The notes: generated from the letters alone by a model not told the origin. Shown: positions 1 to 6,293, counted from the stretch's first letter. The stretch is 6,995 nucleotides of DNA from Chloroflexi bacterium RBG_16_56_11 (GCA_001796865.1 MGNQ01000053.1:3288-10282), one strand, 5' to 3'. Numbers and translations: made by a program.

Positions 1-1130
1 TAGACCTAGGACGTGACCCGGAGACGGGGAAACGTCAGCAATGGACTATAACGATTCATGGCAGCAAGAAAGACGCAGAACACGAACTACGAACGATTCT
101 GACACGAATAGAGGGTGGTATCCGAGTAAAGCCAACTAAACTGACGTTAGGGGAATACCTCGAGCAATGGCTACGAGACTATGTGGCCACAAACACGGCA
201 CCGACAACTGCTGATGGTTACTCGGATATCGTAAGGTCTCACCTCATCCCGGAGTTAGGGCGACTTCTACTGAATGCTTTACAACCGTCACATATCCAGG
301 CTTATTATGCTCGTATGTTAGAGCGCGGCAGACGGGATGGCCAGGGTGGGCTATCAGCTCAAACGGTAAAACACCACCATCGTGTCTTACACGAAGCCCT
401 GAAATATGCCGTGAAACATGGCATCATTATCCAGAACATCGCTGAGGCAGTGGATCCACCACGGCCGGATAGCAAGGAAATGGTCACGCTTGAGCCTGAA
501 AATGTGCATATTTTCTTGGAAGCGGCTCATGACACCCCTTATTACGTTCTGTTTTATACGGCACTTTACACCGGCCTTCGACGTAGCGAATTCCTTGGAC
601 TTAGATGGCGGGATATCGACCTGGACTTGTCGACACTCTCAGTAGTGCAGACACTACATCATATACCTGGGAAGGGATACATATTTAGAGAGCCTAAAAC
701 GAAACGCAGTCGCCGGCTAATAGATTTGTCGCCTTCACTAGCGCTTTTACTGCGGGGACATCGGGCTAATCAAGAATTAGAAAGGAAACTGCTCGGACGG
801 TTGCTCATGCCTGATGATTTAGTATTCAGTTATCCAGACGGTACTCCGTTACCACCGAACAGCGTTACCAAGGCTTTTGGCAAATTGGCCAAATCTTTGG
901 GGATATCCGGAATACGTCTACATGACCTCCGCCATACCCATGCCACACTCATGCTGAAGCAAGGTGCGCATCCTAAGGTCGTTAGTGAAAGACTCGGGCA
1001 TAGTTCAGTGGCAATAACCCTGGATACATATTCTCATGTCCTGCCAGGGATTCAGGCAGCAGCGGCACTACGCTTTGACGAAGGATTACAGCGATACGCA
1101 GAAAAGGCGCCATCAGAAAGGGTTGGTTAG
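1..1130 (+). CDS. Tyrosine recombinase (phage-type integrase), 5'-truncated by window edge
   Basis: This is a site-specific DNA recombinase that would integrate and excise a mobile element. The open frame is in phase from base 3 with no stop, giving 375 residues in the window, so the true start lies to the left. The GTG at 183 is an internal valine codon, because the residues before it are typical integrase sequence: an N-terminal DLGRDPETGKRQQW segment (AP2-like arm-binding domain) and then the SAM-like core-binding domain beginning near LTLGEYLEQWL. The catalytic domain is intact. Counting from the first in-window codon, I see Arg in TGLRRSE (about 193), Lys in PKTKRS (about 234), His and Arg in HDLRHTHAT (about 307 and 310), His in LGHSS (about 333) and Tyr in DTYSH (about 343). 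Base composition is more AT-rich than the genes to the right, which suggests acquired DNA. The gene ends 60 bp from the 3' end of a tRNA gene, its likely target. Confidence 0.95.
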   Translation, partial: DLGRDPETGKRQQWTITIHGSKKDAEHELRTILTRIEGGIRVKPTKLTLGEYLEQWLRDYVATNTAPTTADGYSDIVRSHLIPELGRLLLNALQPSHIQAYYARMLERGRRDGQGGLSAQTVKHHHRVLHEALKYAVKHGIIIQNIAEAVDPPRPDSKEMVTLEPENVHIFLEAAHDTPYYVLFYTALYTGLRRSEFLGLRWRDIDLDLSTLSVVQTLHHIPGKGYIFREPKTKRSRRLIDLSPSLALLLRGHRANQELERKLLGRLLMPDDLVFSYPDGTPLPPNSVTKAFGKLAKSLGISGIRLHDLRHTHATLMLKQGAHPKVVSERLGHSSVAITLDTYSHVLPGIQAAAALRFDEGLQRYAEKAPSERVG

Positions 1131-1146
1131 CAATTTGTTAGCAATT
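1126..1146. repeat. Tandem 11-bp repeat over the integrase stop codon
   Basis: The 10-bp word GTTAGCAATT occurs twice head to tail with an 11-bp period, at 1126-1135 and 1137-1146. The first copy contains the integrase TAG stop. Short direct repeats beside an attachment site are often recombinase or excisionase binding sites, but that role is inferred here; two copies of an AT-rich word could also be chance. Confidence 0.5.
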
Positions 1147-1190
1147 CTTGTAACCGCCCGGCTCTATTTTATCAATTTCGTATTTAAAAT

Positions 1191-1235
1191 TGGAGGCGAC
1201 GGGCGGATTCGAACCGCCGAATAGGGGTTTTGCAG
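1191..1235. other. Probable integration (att) site in the 3' half of tRNA-Cys
   Basis: A tyrosine integrase gene ends 60 bp from the CCA end of this tRNA, and tyrosine integrases commonly recombine within the anticodon-loop to 3'-end part of tRNA genes. The crossover core is therefore expected between the anticodon loop and CCA end. The exact core cannot be set because the other element end, which should carry a copy of this 3' tRNA segment, is outside the window. The limits given are approximate. Confidence 0.4.
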
Positions 1236-1266
1236 ACCCCCGCCTTAACCTCTTGGCCACGTCGCC
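1191..1266 (-). tRNA. tRNA-Cys (anticodon GCA)
   Basis: Read on the minus strand, this 76-base gene folds as a complete cloverleaf. The seven-pair acceptor stem is GGCGACG with CGTCGCC, followed by discriminator T and an encoded CCA. The anticodon stem is GGGGT with ACCCC and encloses the loop CTGCAAA, giving anticodon GCA for cysteine. The T arm is GGCGG with CCGCC around TTCGAAT. U73 as discriminator base is a known cysteine identity element. The anticodon occupies about 1231-1233. The gene is intact although an integrase lies at its 3' end, as expected when the inserted element restores the tRNA tail. It is divergent from purM and has its own upstream promoter. Confidence 0.97.
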
Positions 1267-1280
1267 ATCTTACGCCCTCC

Positions 1281-1309
1281 ATTCTAAGTCATCAGGGGAA
1301 ATGATGCAA
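1281..1309 (-). promoter_or_regulatory. Predicted sigma70-type promoter of tRNA-Cys
   Basis: On the minus strand a -35-like TTGCAT (1304-1309) is followed after exactly 17 bp by a -10-like TAGAAT (1281-1286; five of six consensus bases). The -10 box ends 14 bp before the mature tRNA 5' end, so the primary transcript would have a leader of only about 7 bases, which is usual for tRNA precursors. The position relative to the tRNA is the main support; the -35 match is weak. Confidence 0.6.
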
Positions 1310-1351
1310 GACCGGACGGCTACCGGGAGCTCCGTCGAAACTTCCCGCCAT

Positions 1352-1381
1352 TTGCAGGTCAAACGCCGTTTTTGGTAATCT
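1352..1381 (+). promoter_or_regulatory. Possible weak promoter for the purM operon
   Basis: TTGCAG (1352-1357) and TAATCT (1376-1381) are separated by 18 bp, upstream of purM. Each matches only three of six consensus bases, so this is a tentative call. The 150-bp gap between the tRNA and purM must hold both divergent promoters, and I saw no better plus-strand candidate and no purine riboswitch-like fold. Confidence 0.22.
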
Positions 1382-1416
1382 AGGACATACGGTGTTTCTC
1401 CGCGGGAGGCTAGCCG

Positions 1417-2454
1417 ATGAAAGAGACCTACGCCGGGGCCGGCGTCGATATCGACCTGAAGTCCAGAGTCATCGCCAAAATCAGCCAGCACGCCCGCGGC
1501 ACGCTCCGGCCGGAGGTCCTCAGCGGGGTGGGGTTTTTCGGGGGGCTTTACGAGTTTAAAGGGTATAAGAACGCCGTGCTGGTATCGAGCGTCGACGGCG
1601 TGGGCACGAAACTGAAAATCGCCGCCGCCCTGGGCAAGTACGATACCGTCGGCATCGACATCGTCAACCACTGCATCAACGACATCTTCACGTGCGGGGC
1701 CGAACCTATTTTCTTCCTCGACTACATCGCCACGGGCAAGGTCGTGCCCGAGCGTCTGGAGGCAGTCGCCCGGGGACTGGCCGGGGCGTGTAAAGAGGCC
1801 GGCTGCGTGCTCATCGGGGGAGAAACAGCGGAGATGCCGGGCGTTTACCACGGGGACGACTTCGACCTGGTGGGGTTCGTGGTGGGCGCGGTGGAAAAAG
1901 AGGCGATTATCATGGGCGGGTCGATCAAGGCCGGGGACGCGATAATCGGTCTGCCGTCCAGCGGACTGCATACCAACGGCTACTCGCTGGCGCGTAAAAT
2001 ACTGGGAGAGACGCGGGAGTCACTGAACAAACACGCCGCCGGACTGGACAGGACAATCGGCGAGGCGCTGCTGGAGCCGCACCGGAGCTACTACAAGCCG
2101 CTCAGACCGCTGCTGCCGAAAATCAAGGGGATGGCACATATCACGGGCAGCGGGATAGTCGGCAACGTGCCGCGCACGCTGCCGAAGGAGCTGGCCGCCA
2201 GGCTCGACAGCCGGCGGTGGGAAATCCCGCCTATCTTCGCATTAATCCAGAAGAAGGGGAATGTCGACACCGAAGAGATGTACAGGGTGTTCAACATGGG
2301 CATCGGCATGGTAATCGTCGCCGCGCCGGAGAATGTCGCATCGATGAAGAAGGCCCTGCCGGGAGCGAGAGTCATCGGCGAAGTGGCGAAGCAGGCCGGC
2401 GAGGCCAGGGTTATCATCGACGGCACCGGATACCGTCAGGACAAGGTGGCTTGA
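1417..2454 (+). CDS. purM: Phosphoribosylformylglycinamidine cyclo-ligase (AIR synthetase)
   Basis: This cytoplasmic enzyme makes 5-aminoimidazole ribonucleotide (AIR) from FGAM with ATP, the fifth step of de novo purine synthesis. The 345-residue length matches the family. The signature segments are all present: YAGAGVDID at 5-13, VDGVGTKL at 59-66, the D-IVNHCINDI stretch at 81-90 leading to GAEPIFFLDY, IGGETAEMPG at 133-142, GLHTNGYSL at 183-191, HITGSGIVGN at 241-250 and the late MYRVFNMGIGM at 288-298. These cover the N-terminal ATP-binding half and the C-terminal AIRS half. The ATG start is supported by a GGGAGG ribosome-binding site (1404-1409) 7 bp upstream. It is the first gene of a two-gene operon, with its stop only 5 bp before the next start. 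No defect is visible. Confidence 0.98.
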   Translation: MKETYAGAGVDIDLKSRVIAKISQHARGTLRPEVLSGVGFFGGLYEFKGYKNAVLVSSVDGVGTKLKIAAALGKYDTVGIDIVNHCINDIFTCGAEPIFFLDYIATGKVVPERLEAVARGLAGACKEAGCVLIGGETAEMPGVYHGDDFDLVGFVVGAVEKEAIIMGGSIKAGDAIIGLPSSGLHTNGYSLARKILGETRESLNKHAAGLDRTIGEALLEPHRSYYKPLRPLLPKIKGMAHITGSGIVGNVPRTLPKELAARLDSRRWEIPPIFALIQKKGNVDTEEMYRVFNMGIGMVIVAAPENVASMKKALPGARVIGEVAKQAGEARVIIDGTGYRQDKVA

Positions 2455-2459
2455 AGCGC

Positions 2460-3989
2460 ATGGCTACTGCAGTCCTGGTGATCGACATGCTCCGGGGCTT
2501 CCTGGAAGAAAAGTGTCCCCTGTACTGCGGCGACCGCGCCCGGCGCATCATCCCCAATATAAAAAGCCTGCTGGAAAAGGAGATGGGCAGCGGCTCTAAA
2601 ATATATTTTATCTGTGATTGCCATGACCCGGACGACGCCGAATTCCGGATGTTCCCGCCGCACTGCATCGCCGGCAGCGCCGAAGCGGAAGTTATACCGG
2701 AGCTGGCCGCATACCCGGGCGAAATCATACGAAAAAAGAGTTACAGCGCCTTCTACGGCACGGACCTCGAAGCGCAGCTGAAGAAGCTGAAACCGGGAAA
2801 AATCACCGTCTGCGGCGTCTGCACGGATATCTGCGTCTGCCATACTGTGGCCGACGCCCGCAACCGCGGCTACGAGGTCGAGGTGCCGGTGGACGGCGTG
2901 GCCTCGTTCGACGAGAAGGCGCACCGCTACGCCCTGGAGCACATCGAAAAGGTGCTGGGAGCCAGGCTGGTCCGAGCAACCGGGGGAGAAGTCCCGGCGT
3001 CCCGGTTCAGACCCGCCCCGGAAGTCATCTCGGGGGACACCGCCGACATCTACTTCCCCCGGACAATCGACATCCTGCGCAAGGAAAGCCTCAATGCAAC
3101 GGCGACTATGGAGGTCTTCGGGCACCGGGCCGGAGTCTTATGCGGCATCGAAGAGGTGAAGGGGCTACTGGCCGAGGTACTGCCTCTGGATAAACGAGAG
3201 GTCTGGGCGCTGGGCGAAGGCGACACTATCGAGGCTAAAGAGGTGGCGCTGCGCATCACCGCCCCGTACCAGAGCTACGGCTTATACGAGACGGCCATCA
3301 TCGGCATGCTGGCGCACGGCAGCGGGTGGGCGACAGCCGCCCGGGAATGCGCCAGGGCGGCCGGGAACATACCGGTCATCAGCTTCGGGGCGAGGCACGT
3401 GCACCCGGCGGTCGCCGGGGTGATGGACTACGCGGCGGTGGTAGGCGGGTGCGCGGGGTGCTCGAGCATCGCGGGGGCCCGCCTGGCGGGAATCGAGCCG
3501 TCCGGGACGATGCCCCACGCCCTGATTATCATCGTCGGTGACACGGTCAAAGCCACGATGTTGTTCGATAAACACGCGCCGCCGGAGGTGCCGCGCGTCG
3601 CGCTGGTAGATACCTTCAAAGACGAAGTTGAGGAGAGCCTGCGGGTGGCCGGGGCGCTGCGGGAGAAGCTCCAGAGCGTGCGGCTGGACACGCCATCGGA
3701 AAGAGGCAGGGTGACGGCCGAGCTGGTCAGGGAAGTCCGCGCCCATCTCGACCTGGGCGGATTCCCGCATGTGGGTATCTTCGTCAGCGGCGGAATCGAC
3801 CCCGAGCGCATCGCGTATTTCCGGGAGAGGGGAGCGCCGGTGGACGGCTACGGTGTGGGCAGCTACATCAGCGGGGCCAGACCGATCGATTTCACCGCCG
3901 ACCTTCACGAGGTAGACGGCAGGGCGGTGGCCAAGCGGGGGCGGCTGCCCGGGATAACGCCGAACCCGAGATTAATACGTATCTTCTAG
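2460..3989 (+). CDS. Nicotinamidase-like hydrolase fused to nicotinate phosphoribosyltransferase
   Basis: This 509-residue protein appears to combine two consecutive steps of NAD salvage: nicotinamide to nicotinate, then nicotinate plus PRPP to nicotinate mononucleotide. Residues 1-175 are a cysteine hydrolase of the isochorismatase/nicotinamidase fold. The expected catalytic triad is Asp9 (VLVIDM), Lys92 (before YSAF) and Cys125 (CTDICV), and the nicotinamidase metal-site pattern is Asp53, His55 and His68 (DCH and FPPHC). Residues about 188-485 match the archaeal-type (type II) nicotinate phosphoribosyltransferase: DTADIYFPRT near 193-202, SFGARHVHP at 308-316, PSGTMPHAL at 347-355, a VDTF-RLDTPS region at 383-412, FVSGGID at 441-447 and YGVGSYIS at 464-471. 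The reading frame also extends upstream inside purM, but that part is shadow. ATG 2460 is preferred because AGGTGG (2444-2449) lies 10 bp before it. It follows purM by 5 bp and both parts of the pathway touch PRPP-nucleotide metabolism. The hydrolase substrate is inferred from the fusion partner. Confidence 0.92.
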   Translation: MATAVLVIDMLRGFLEEKCPLYCGDRARRIIPNIKSLLEKEMGSGSKIYFICDCHDPDDAEFRMFPPHCIAGSAEAEVIPELAAYPGEIIRKKSYSAFYGTDLEAQLKKLKPGKITVCGVCTDICVCHTVADARNRGYEVEVPVDGVASFDEKAHRYALEHIEKVLGARLVRATGGEVPASRFRPAPEVISGDTADIYFPRTIDILRKESLNATATMEVFGHRAGVLCGIEEVKGLLAEVLPLDKREVWALGEGDTIEAKEVALRITAPYQSYGLYETAIIGMLAHGSGWATAARECARAAGNIPVISFGARHVHPAVAGVMDYAAVVGGCAGCSSIAGARLAGIEPSGTMPHALIIIVGDTVKATMLFDKHAPPEVPRVALVDTFKDEVEESLRVAGALREKLQSVRLDTPSERGRVTAELVREVRAHLDLGGFPHVGIFVSGGIDPERIAYFRERGAPVDGYGVGSYISGARPIDFTADLHEVDGRAVAKRGRLPGITPNPRLIRIF

Positions 3990-3994
3990 AGCAG

Positions 3995-4027
3995 CCGCTC
4001 ATGGTTCGATAGACTCACCACGAGCGG
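3995..4027 (+). terminator. Hairpin at the convergent 3' ends (terminator-like or REP-like)
   Basis: CCGCTCATGG (3995-4004) pairs with CCACGAGCGG (4018-4027) with one mismatch, leaving a 13-base loop. It starts 5 bp after the stop of the NAD-salvage fusion gene and faces the converging tilS gene. There is no T-run after the stem, so it is not a canonical intrinsic terminator. The right arm recurs in each downstream repeat unit, so the left arm could pair with any of three arms. Confidence 0.45.
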
Positions 4028-4071
4028 TTCGATAGACTCACCACGAGCGGTTCGATAGACTCACCACGAGC
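4003..4071. repeat. Three exact tandem copies of a 23-bp repeat
   Basis: The unit begins GGTTCGATAGACTC and ends ACCACGAGC. It occurs without any change at 4003-4025, 4026-4048 and 4049-4071, and a fourth, decayed copy begins at 4072 (GGTTCGACGGGC, about 14 of 23 positions kept). The array sits between two convergent genes and enters the 3' end of tilS. The exact identity of three copies points to recent slippage or duplication. The unit resembles dispersed extragenic palindromic repeats built around GGTTCGA and CCACGAGCGG, but whether it is dispersed in this genome cannot be seen here. Confidence 0.9.
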
Positions 4072-5515
4072 GGTTCGACGGGCTTCGCCGGAACTCCAGT
4101 CGCAAAACTTTTTCCGTGTTTACCATGACCCTGGCGCGTGCATCGATGCGCCAGCCGACTACCCAGATAATTCGCTCCGGCGAGGCAACGACCGGAACAC
4201 GGTTCCGCCAGGCCCGGGGAACGCGGGCGTCAATCAGGAACCGGCTGAGCTTTTTAGGCGTTACCATGCCCAGCGGCTGAAAGCTATCGCCGGGGACGCG
4301 ATTGCGCACGGTGAGTTTTTGGCCGGTCCCATCATAGTCAAAACAGGCGATAAGGCCATTATCACTTTTAAATGACGTCCCGGCCGCGCGACGAGAGATA
4401 ACGGCCGCTTCGATTTCCCACCCGGGGATGCGCGTCTTCCCGGGAATTTGCAGTTCCACTTCCCGCTCGATGGCGGGAAAGGGGCAGAGGGCGCCTGGAG
4501 TCGCCCCCAGCACGAATCGTTCATATTCGATGGTCAGGCTCAGGCCGCCATGGAGACAGATATTTTTCCCGGCAGGCTTGTCCAGGGCATCCATCAGTCT
4601 TTCGACGTGACCCGCTTCGATGTCCTTCAGGTTTCCCAGCAGCGTTTCGATGGAGTCGCGCAGCAGGTGCCGCTTCAAGGCCGCCGGCAAGGCCGAAAAG
4701 GCCACTTTATCGATGATAACGGCGCCTTTTTCAAGTCGGATGGCTTTTTCCCCCACCTTCACTGCTTCACCGTGAATAAATTCAAAATCATCAGCGGCGA
4801 GGCGCGCGGTGCGGACGAGGGCTTCAGTGATTTGCGGATTGTACTTTTGCATCTCCGGCAGCAAGCGGTGGCGGAGCCGGTTGCGGAGTGGGCCCAGGGA
4901 AAAGTTGGAGGCATCCCGCCGGGGGGAGAGGCGGTGCCGGCGGCAATAATTGGCGGTGTCCCGGCGGTTCAACTCCAGCAGGGGCCGGATGATATTAAGC
5001 TCCTTTCCGGCGGCGTCCCGGCGGGCGACCGGCAGGAGGCCGCGCAGGCCGCGGGTGCCGCTGCCCCGGAGCAAGTGCATGAGGACTGTCTCGGCGTGGT
5101 CGTCAGCGGTGTGCCCGACGGCTACCGCCGCGGCACCAACGGCGGCGGCGACCTCAGCCAGGAAGGCGTAGCGCACCTCCCGGGCGGCTTCCTCAAGGGA
5201 AAGCCGGCGCAGAGAGCGATAATCCCGGACATCACGCGAAGCGACGGTGAACGGAATCCCCAGCCTGCGGGCGACGCCGGCGACATAGCGGGCGTCAGCA
5301 GCGGAGTCGGCGCCGCGGAGCTGATGGTCGAGGTGGGCGACATACAACTCGATACCCAGCTCACGGCGAAGCCCGAAAAGGATATGTAAAAGGCAGAGAG
5401 AGTCGGGGCCGCCGGAGACCGCCACGACGATTTTATCACCGGCGCGGACCAGATGGTTTCTCCTGACGAAATCGAGGACTTTCTTCTCCAGGTTCAACGC
5501 TTTCGGGGGTGACAC
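4061..5515 (-). CDS. tilS: tRNA(Ile)-lysidine synthetase
   Basis: TilS attaches lysine to C34 of the CAU-anticodon isoleucine tRNA using ATP, so that AUA is read as isoleucine. From the chosen start the protein has 484 residues. The PP-loop SGGPDS lies at 34-39, followed by AHLDHQLRG, VGHTADDHAETVLMHLLRGSG near 133-153 and the RRDASNFSLGPLRNRLRH region near 199-216. The TilS C-terminal domain includes VRNRVPGDSFQPLG and KKLSRFLIDARVPRAWR. The start is uncertain. GTG at 5515 is chosen because GAGAGG (5520-5525) precedes it by 4 bp; an in-frame TTG at 5527 would add four residues and another TTG at 5497 would remove six. The gene follows a DUF2344 gene by about 30 bp and is likely cotranscribed. 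Oddly, its last eight or so codons and TGA stop lie in the 23-bp repeat array and a decayed repeat copy. Confidence 0.95.
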   Translation of the reverse strand: MSPPKALNLEKKVLDFVRRNHLVRAGDKIVVAVSGGPDSLCLLHILFGLRRELGIELYVAHLDHQLRGADSAADARYVAGVARRLGIPFTVASRDVRDYRSLRRLSLEEAAREVRYAFLAEVAAAVGAAAVAVGHTADDHAETVLMHLLRGSGTRGLRGLLPVARRDAAGKELNIIRPLLELNRRDTANYCRRHRLSPRRDASNFSLGPLRNRLRHRLLPEMQKYNPQITEALVRTARLAADDFEFIHGEAVKVGEKAIRLEKGAVIIDKVAFSALPAALKRHLLRDSIETLLGNLKDIEAGHVERLMDALDKPAGKNICLHGGLSLTIEYERFVLGATPGALCPFPAIEREVELQIPGKTRIPGWEIEAAVISRRAAGTSFKSDNGLIACFDYDGTGQKLTVRNRVPGDSFQPLGMVTPKKLSRFLIDARVPRAWRNRVPVVASPERIIWVVGWRIDARARVMVNTEKVLRLEFRRSPSNRSW

Positions 5516-5547
5516 CTGACCTCTCAATTCACCCGGAAAAATCGGGT

Positions 5548-6201
5548 TCAGCCGGTGATAAGGACGAGCCGGGTACGGTGGACGGATTCCGGGTATTTCT
5601 CAAAACCGAGGGCAGCGGCGACCTGCTCCGGCCGGCCCGAGCCGCGGCTATCGCAGCTCAACCTCATACCGATGGTCCCGCCGCCGGGCTGCCAGGCGAT
5701 GAGCCAGAGGTCTTCAATCAAAGCCCGGAGGTCATAGCGGCGCGGCCCGGTGTCCCGCTGGTGCTCCCAGGGCAGGCTACCCTTCGCCAGAAGCGATTGA
5801 AGCGCCGCCTCGACGTCTTTTTCTCCCTTTCCGGTCGCAACCCTGACGGTGTACTCGGCGGAGTGAACCTGCGACTGGAGCGATGGCAGGGTAAGGGGAA
5901 CATTATATGTCCCGGTAATGGAGATGCCCTGAGGAAGCTGCCGGCCCACGGCGGCGGAAAAAGTGTGGGGGGACGACCATCTGTCTACAAAGATGTCCAT
6001 GAGCTCGGCCTCAGAGGTCACGCCGAGGGCGAGCGGGGCCGCGATGGACATGCGGGGGTGGGGATTGAATCCCTCGGAGTAGGCCAGGCTGACCCCGGCG
6101 CGGACGAGCGCCCGCTGCCAGAGTCGCATCAGGTCGAGGTGGGAAATGAACCTGATTTCTTCCCCCCGGCTGAACCGGATACGGAGTCGCTGCACACTCA
6201 T
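5548..6201 (-). CDS. TIGR03936-family (DUF2344) radical SAM-linked protein
   Basis: The 217-residue product begins MSVQRLRIRFSRGEEIRF and continues with ISHLDLMRLWQRALVRAG and YSEGFNPHPRMS, which are the hallmarks of the DUF2344/TIGR03936 family. Family members are found alone next to, or fused to the C-terminus of, a radical SAM protein; the biochemical role is not established. No CxxxCxxC cluster, signal peptide or membrane segment is seen, so this is the stand-alone cytosolic form, and no radical SAM gene lies in the window. ATG 6201 fits the family N-terminus. There is no convincing ribosome-binding site, and the predicted transcription start falls at or within about 2 bases of the ATG, so translation may be leaderless. 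It is the first gene of an operon with tilS. Confidence 0.9.
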   Translation of the reverse strand: MSVQRLRIRFSRGEEIRFISHLDLMRLWQRALVRAGVSLAYSEGFNPHPRMSIAAPLALGVTSEAELMDIFVDRWSSPHTFSAAVGRQLPQGISITGTYNVPLTLPSLQSQVHSAEYTVRVATGKGEKDVEAALQSLLAKGSLPWEHQRDTGPRRYDLRALIEDLWLIAWQPGGGTIGMRLSCDSRGSGRPEQVAAALGFEKYPESVHRTRLVLITG

Positions 6202-6209
6202 ACAAGGTC

Positions 6210-6238
6210 ATGATAGCATCGGACCCGAGGGGTGTCAA
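6210..6238 (-). promoter_or_regulatory. Near-consensus promoter of the DUF2344-tilS operon
   Basis: On the minus strand there is a perfect -35 TTGACA (6233-6238), a 17-bp spacer and a -10 TATCAT (6210-6215; five of six) preceded by an extended TGC. Only 8 bp separate the -10 box from the ATG of the DUF2344 gene. With usual start-site spacing, the RNA would begin at about 6201-6203, giving almost no 5' leader. Confidence 0.8.
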
Positions 6239-6258
6239 AAGACGGGGATGAAACTACA

Positions 6259-6270
6259 TTGACGCGTCAA
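6259..6270. promoter_or_regulatory. 12-bp perfect palindrome over the -35 box (possible operator)
   Basis: TTGACGCGTCAA is its own reverse complement and includes the whole -35 hexamer of the sodium-pump operon. A protein bound here would block that promoter and perhaps the divergent one. Its use as an operator is an inference from position and symmetry; part of the symmetry follows from the -35 box itself. Confidence 0.4.
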
Positions 6271-6287
6271 CCCGGGCTTATTATAAT
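6259..6287 (+). promoter_or_regulatory. Near-consensus promoter of the OadG-OadB operon
   Basis: TTGACG (6259-6264; five of six) and a perfect TATAAT (6282-6287) are separated by exactly 17 bp. The predicted start is near 6294, leaving a leader of about 60 bases before the OadG-like gene. It is back to back with the DUF2344 promoter, with only 20 bp between the two -35 boxes, so RNA polymerase binding at one could affect the other. Confidence 0.82.
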
Positions 6288-6293
6288 ACGTCT

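Noticed and set aside
183..1130. Integrase gene starting at GTG 183 as a complete 315-residue protein
   Set aside because: The same frame stays open to base 3 and the upstream residues are typical integrase N-terminal sequence, so the gene is cut by the window edge and does not start here.
1154..1206. Inverted repeat CCGCCCG / CGGGCGG between the integrase-tRNA gap and the tRNA T arm
   Set aside because: Seven GC-only bases are easily found by chance, and the right half belongs to the tRNA fold.
1315..1336. Hairpin GACGG / CCGTC in the tRNA-purM gap as a riboswitch or attenuator
   Set aside because: Five pairs with a 12-base loop, no T-run and no purine or PRPP aptamer features; it also probably lies upstream of any purM transcript start.
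2217..2459. Longer start of the nicotinamidase-NAPRT gene inside purM
   Set aside because: The extra 81 residues lie wholly in a shifted frame over purM and do not look like the hydrolase family; ATG 2460 has a ribosome-binding site and matches the family N-terminus.
3282..3908. Minus-strand open frames opposite the NAPRT domain
   Set aside because: They are shadows of a conserved enzyme; composition is Arg/His/Pro-rich with no motif.
4003..4071. CRISPR array
   Set aside because: The 23-bp units are directly abutting with no spacers between them, and no cas genes are present.
4448..5389. 313-residue plus-strand open frame opposite tilS
   Set aside because: It is the antisense shadow of a clear tilS gene in GC-rich DNA, with no recognisable domain and no promoter.
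5531..5547. Small hairpin (ACCCG with CGGGT, 7-base loop) between DUF2344 and tilS
   Set aside because: Only five pairs and no T-run after it on the minus strand, in a gap of about 30 bp inside an operon; too weak to call a terminator.
5509..6213. 234-residue plus-strand open frame opposite DUF2344
   Set aside because: It mirrors a well-supported family gene on the other strand and has low-complexity Gly/Pro/Arg-rich composition typical of shadows.
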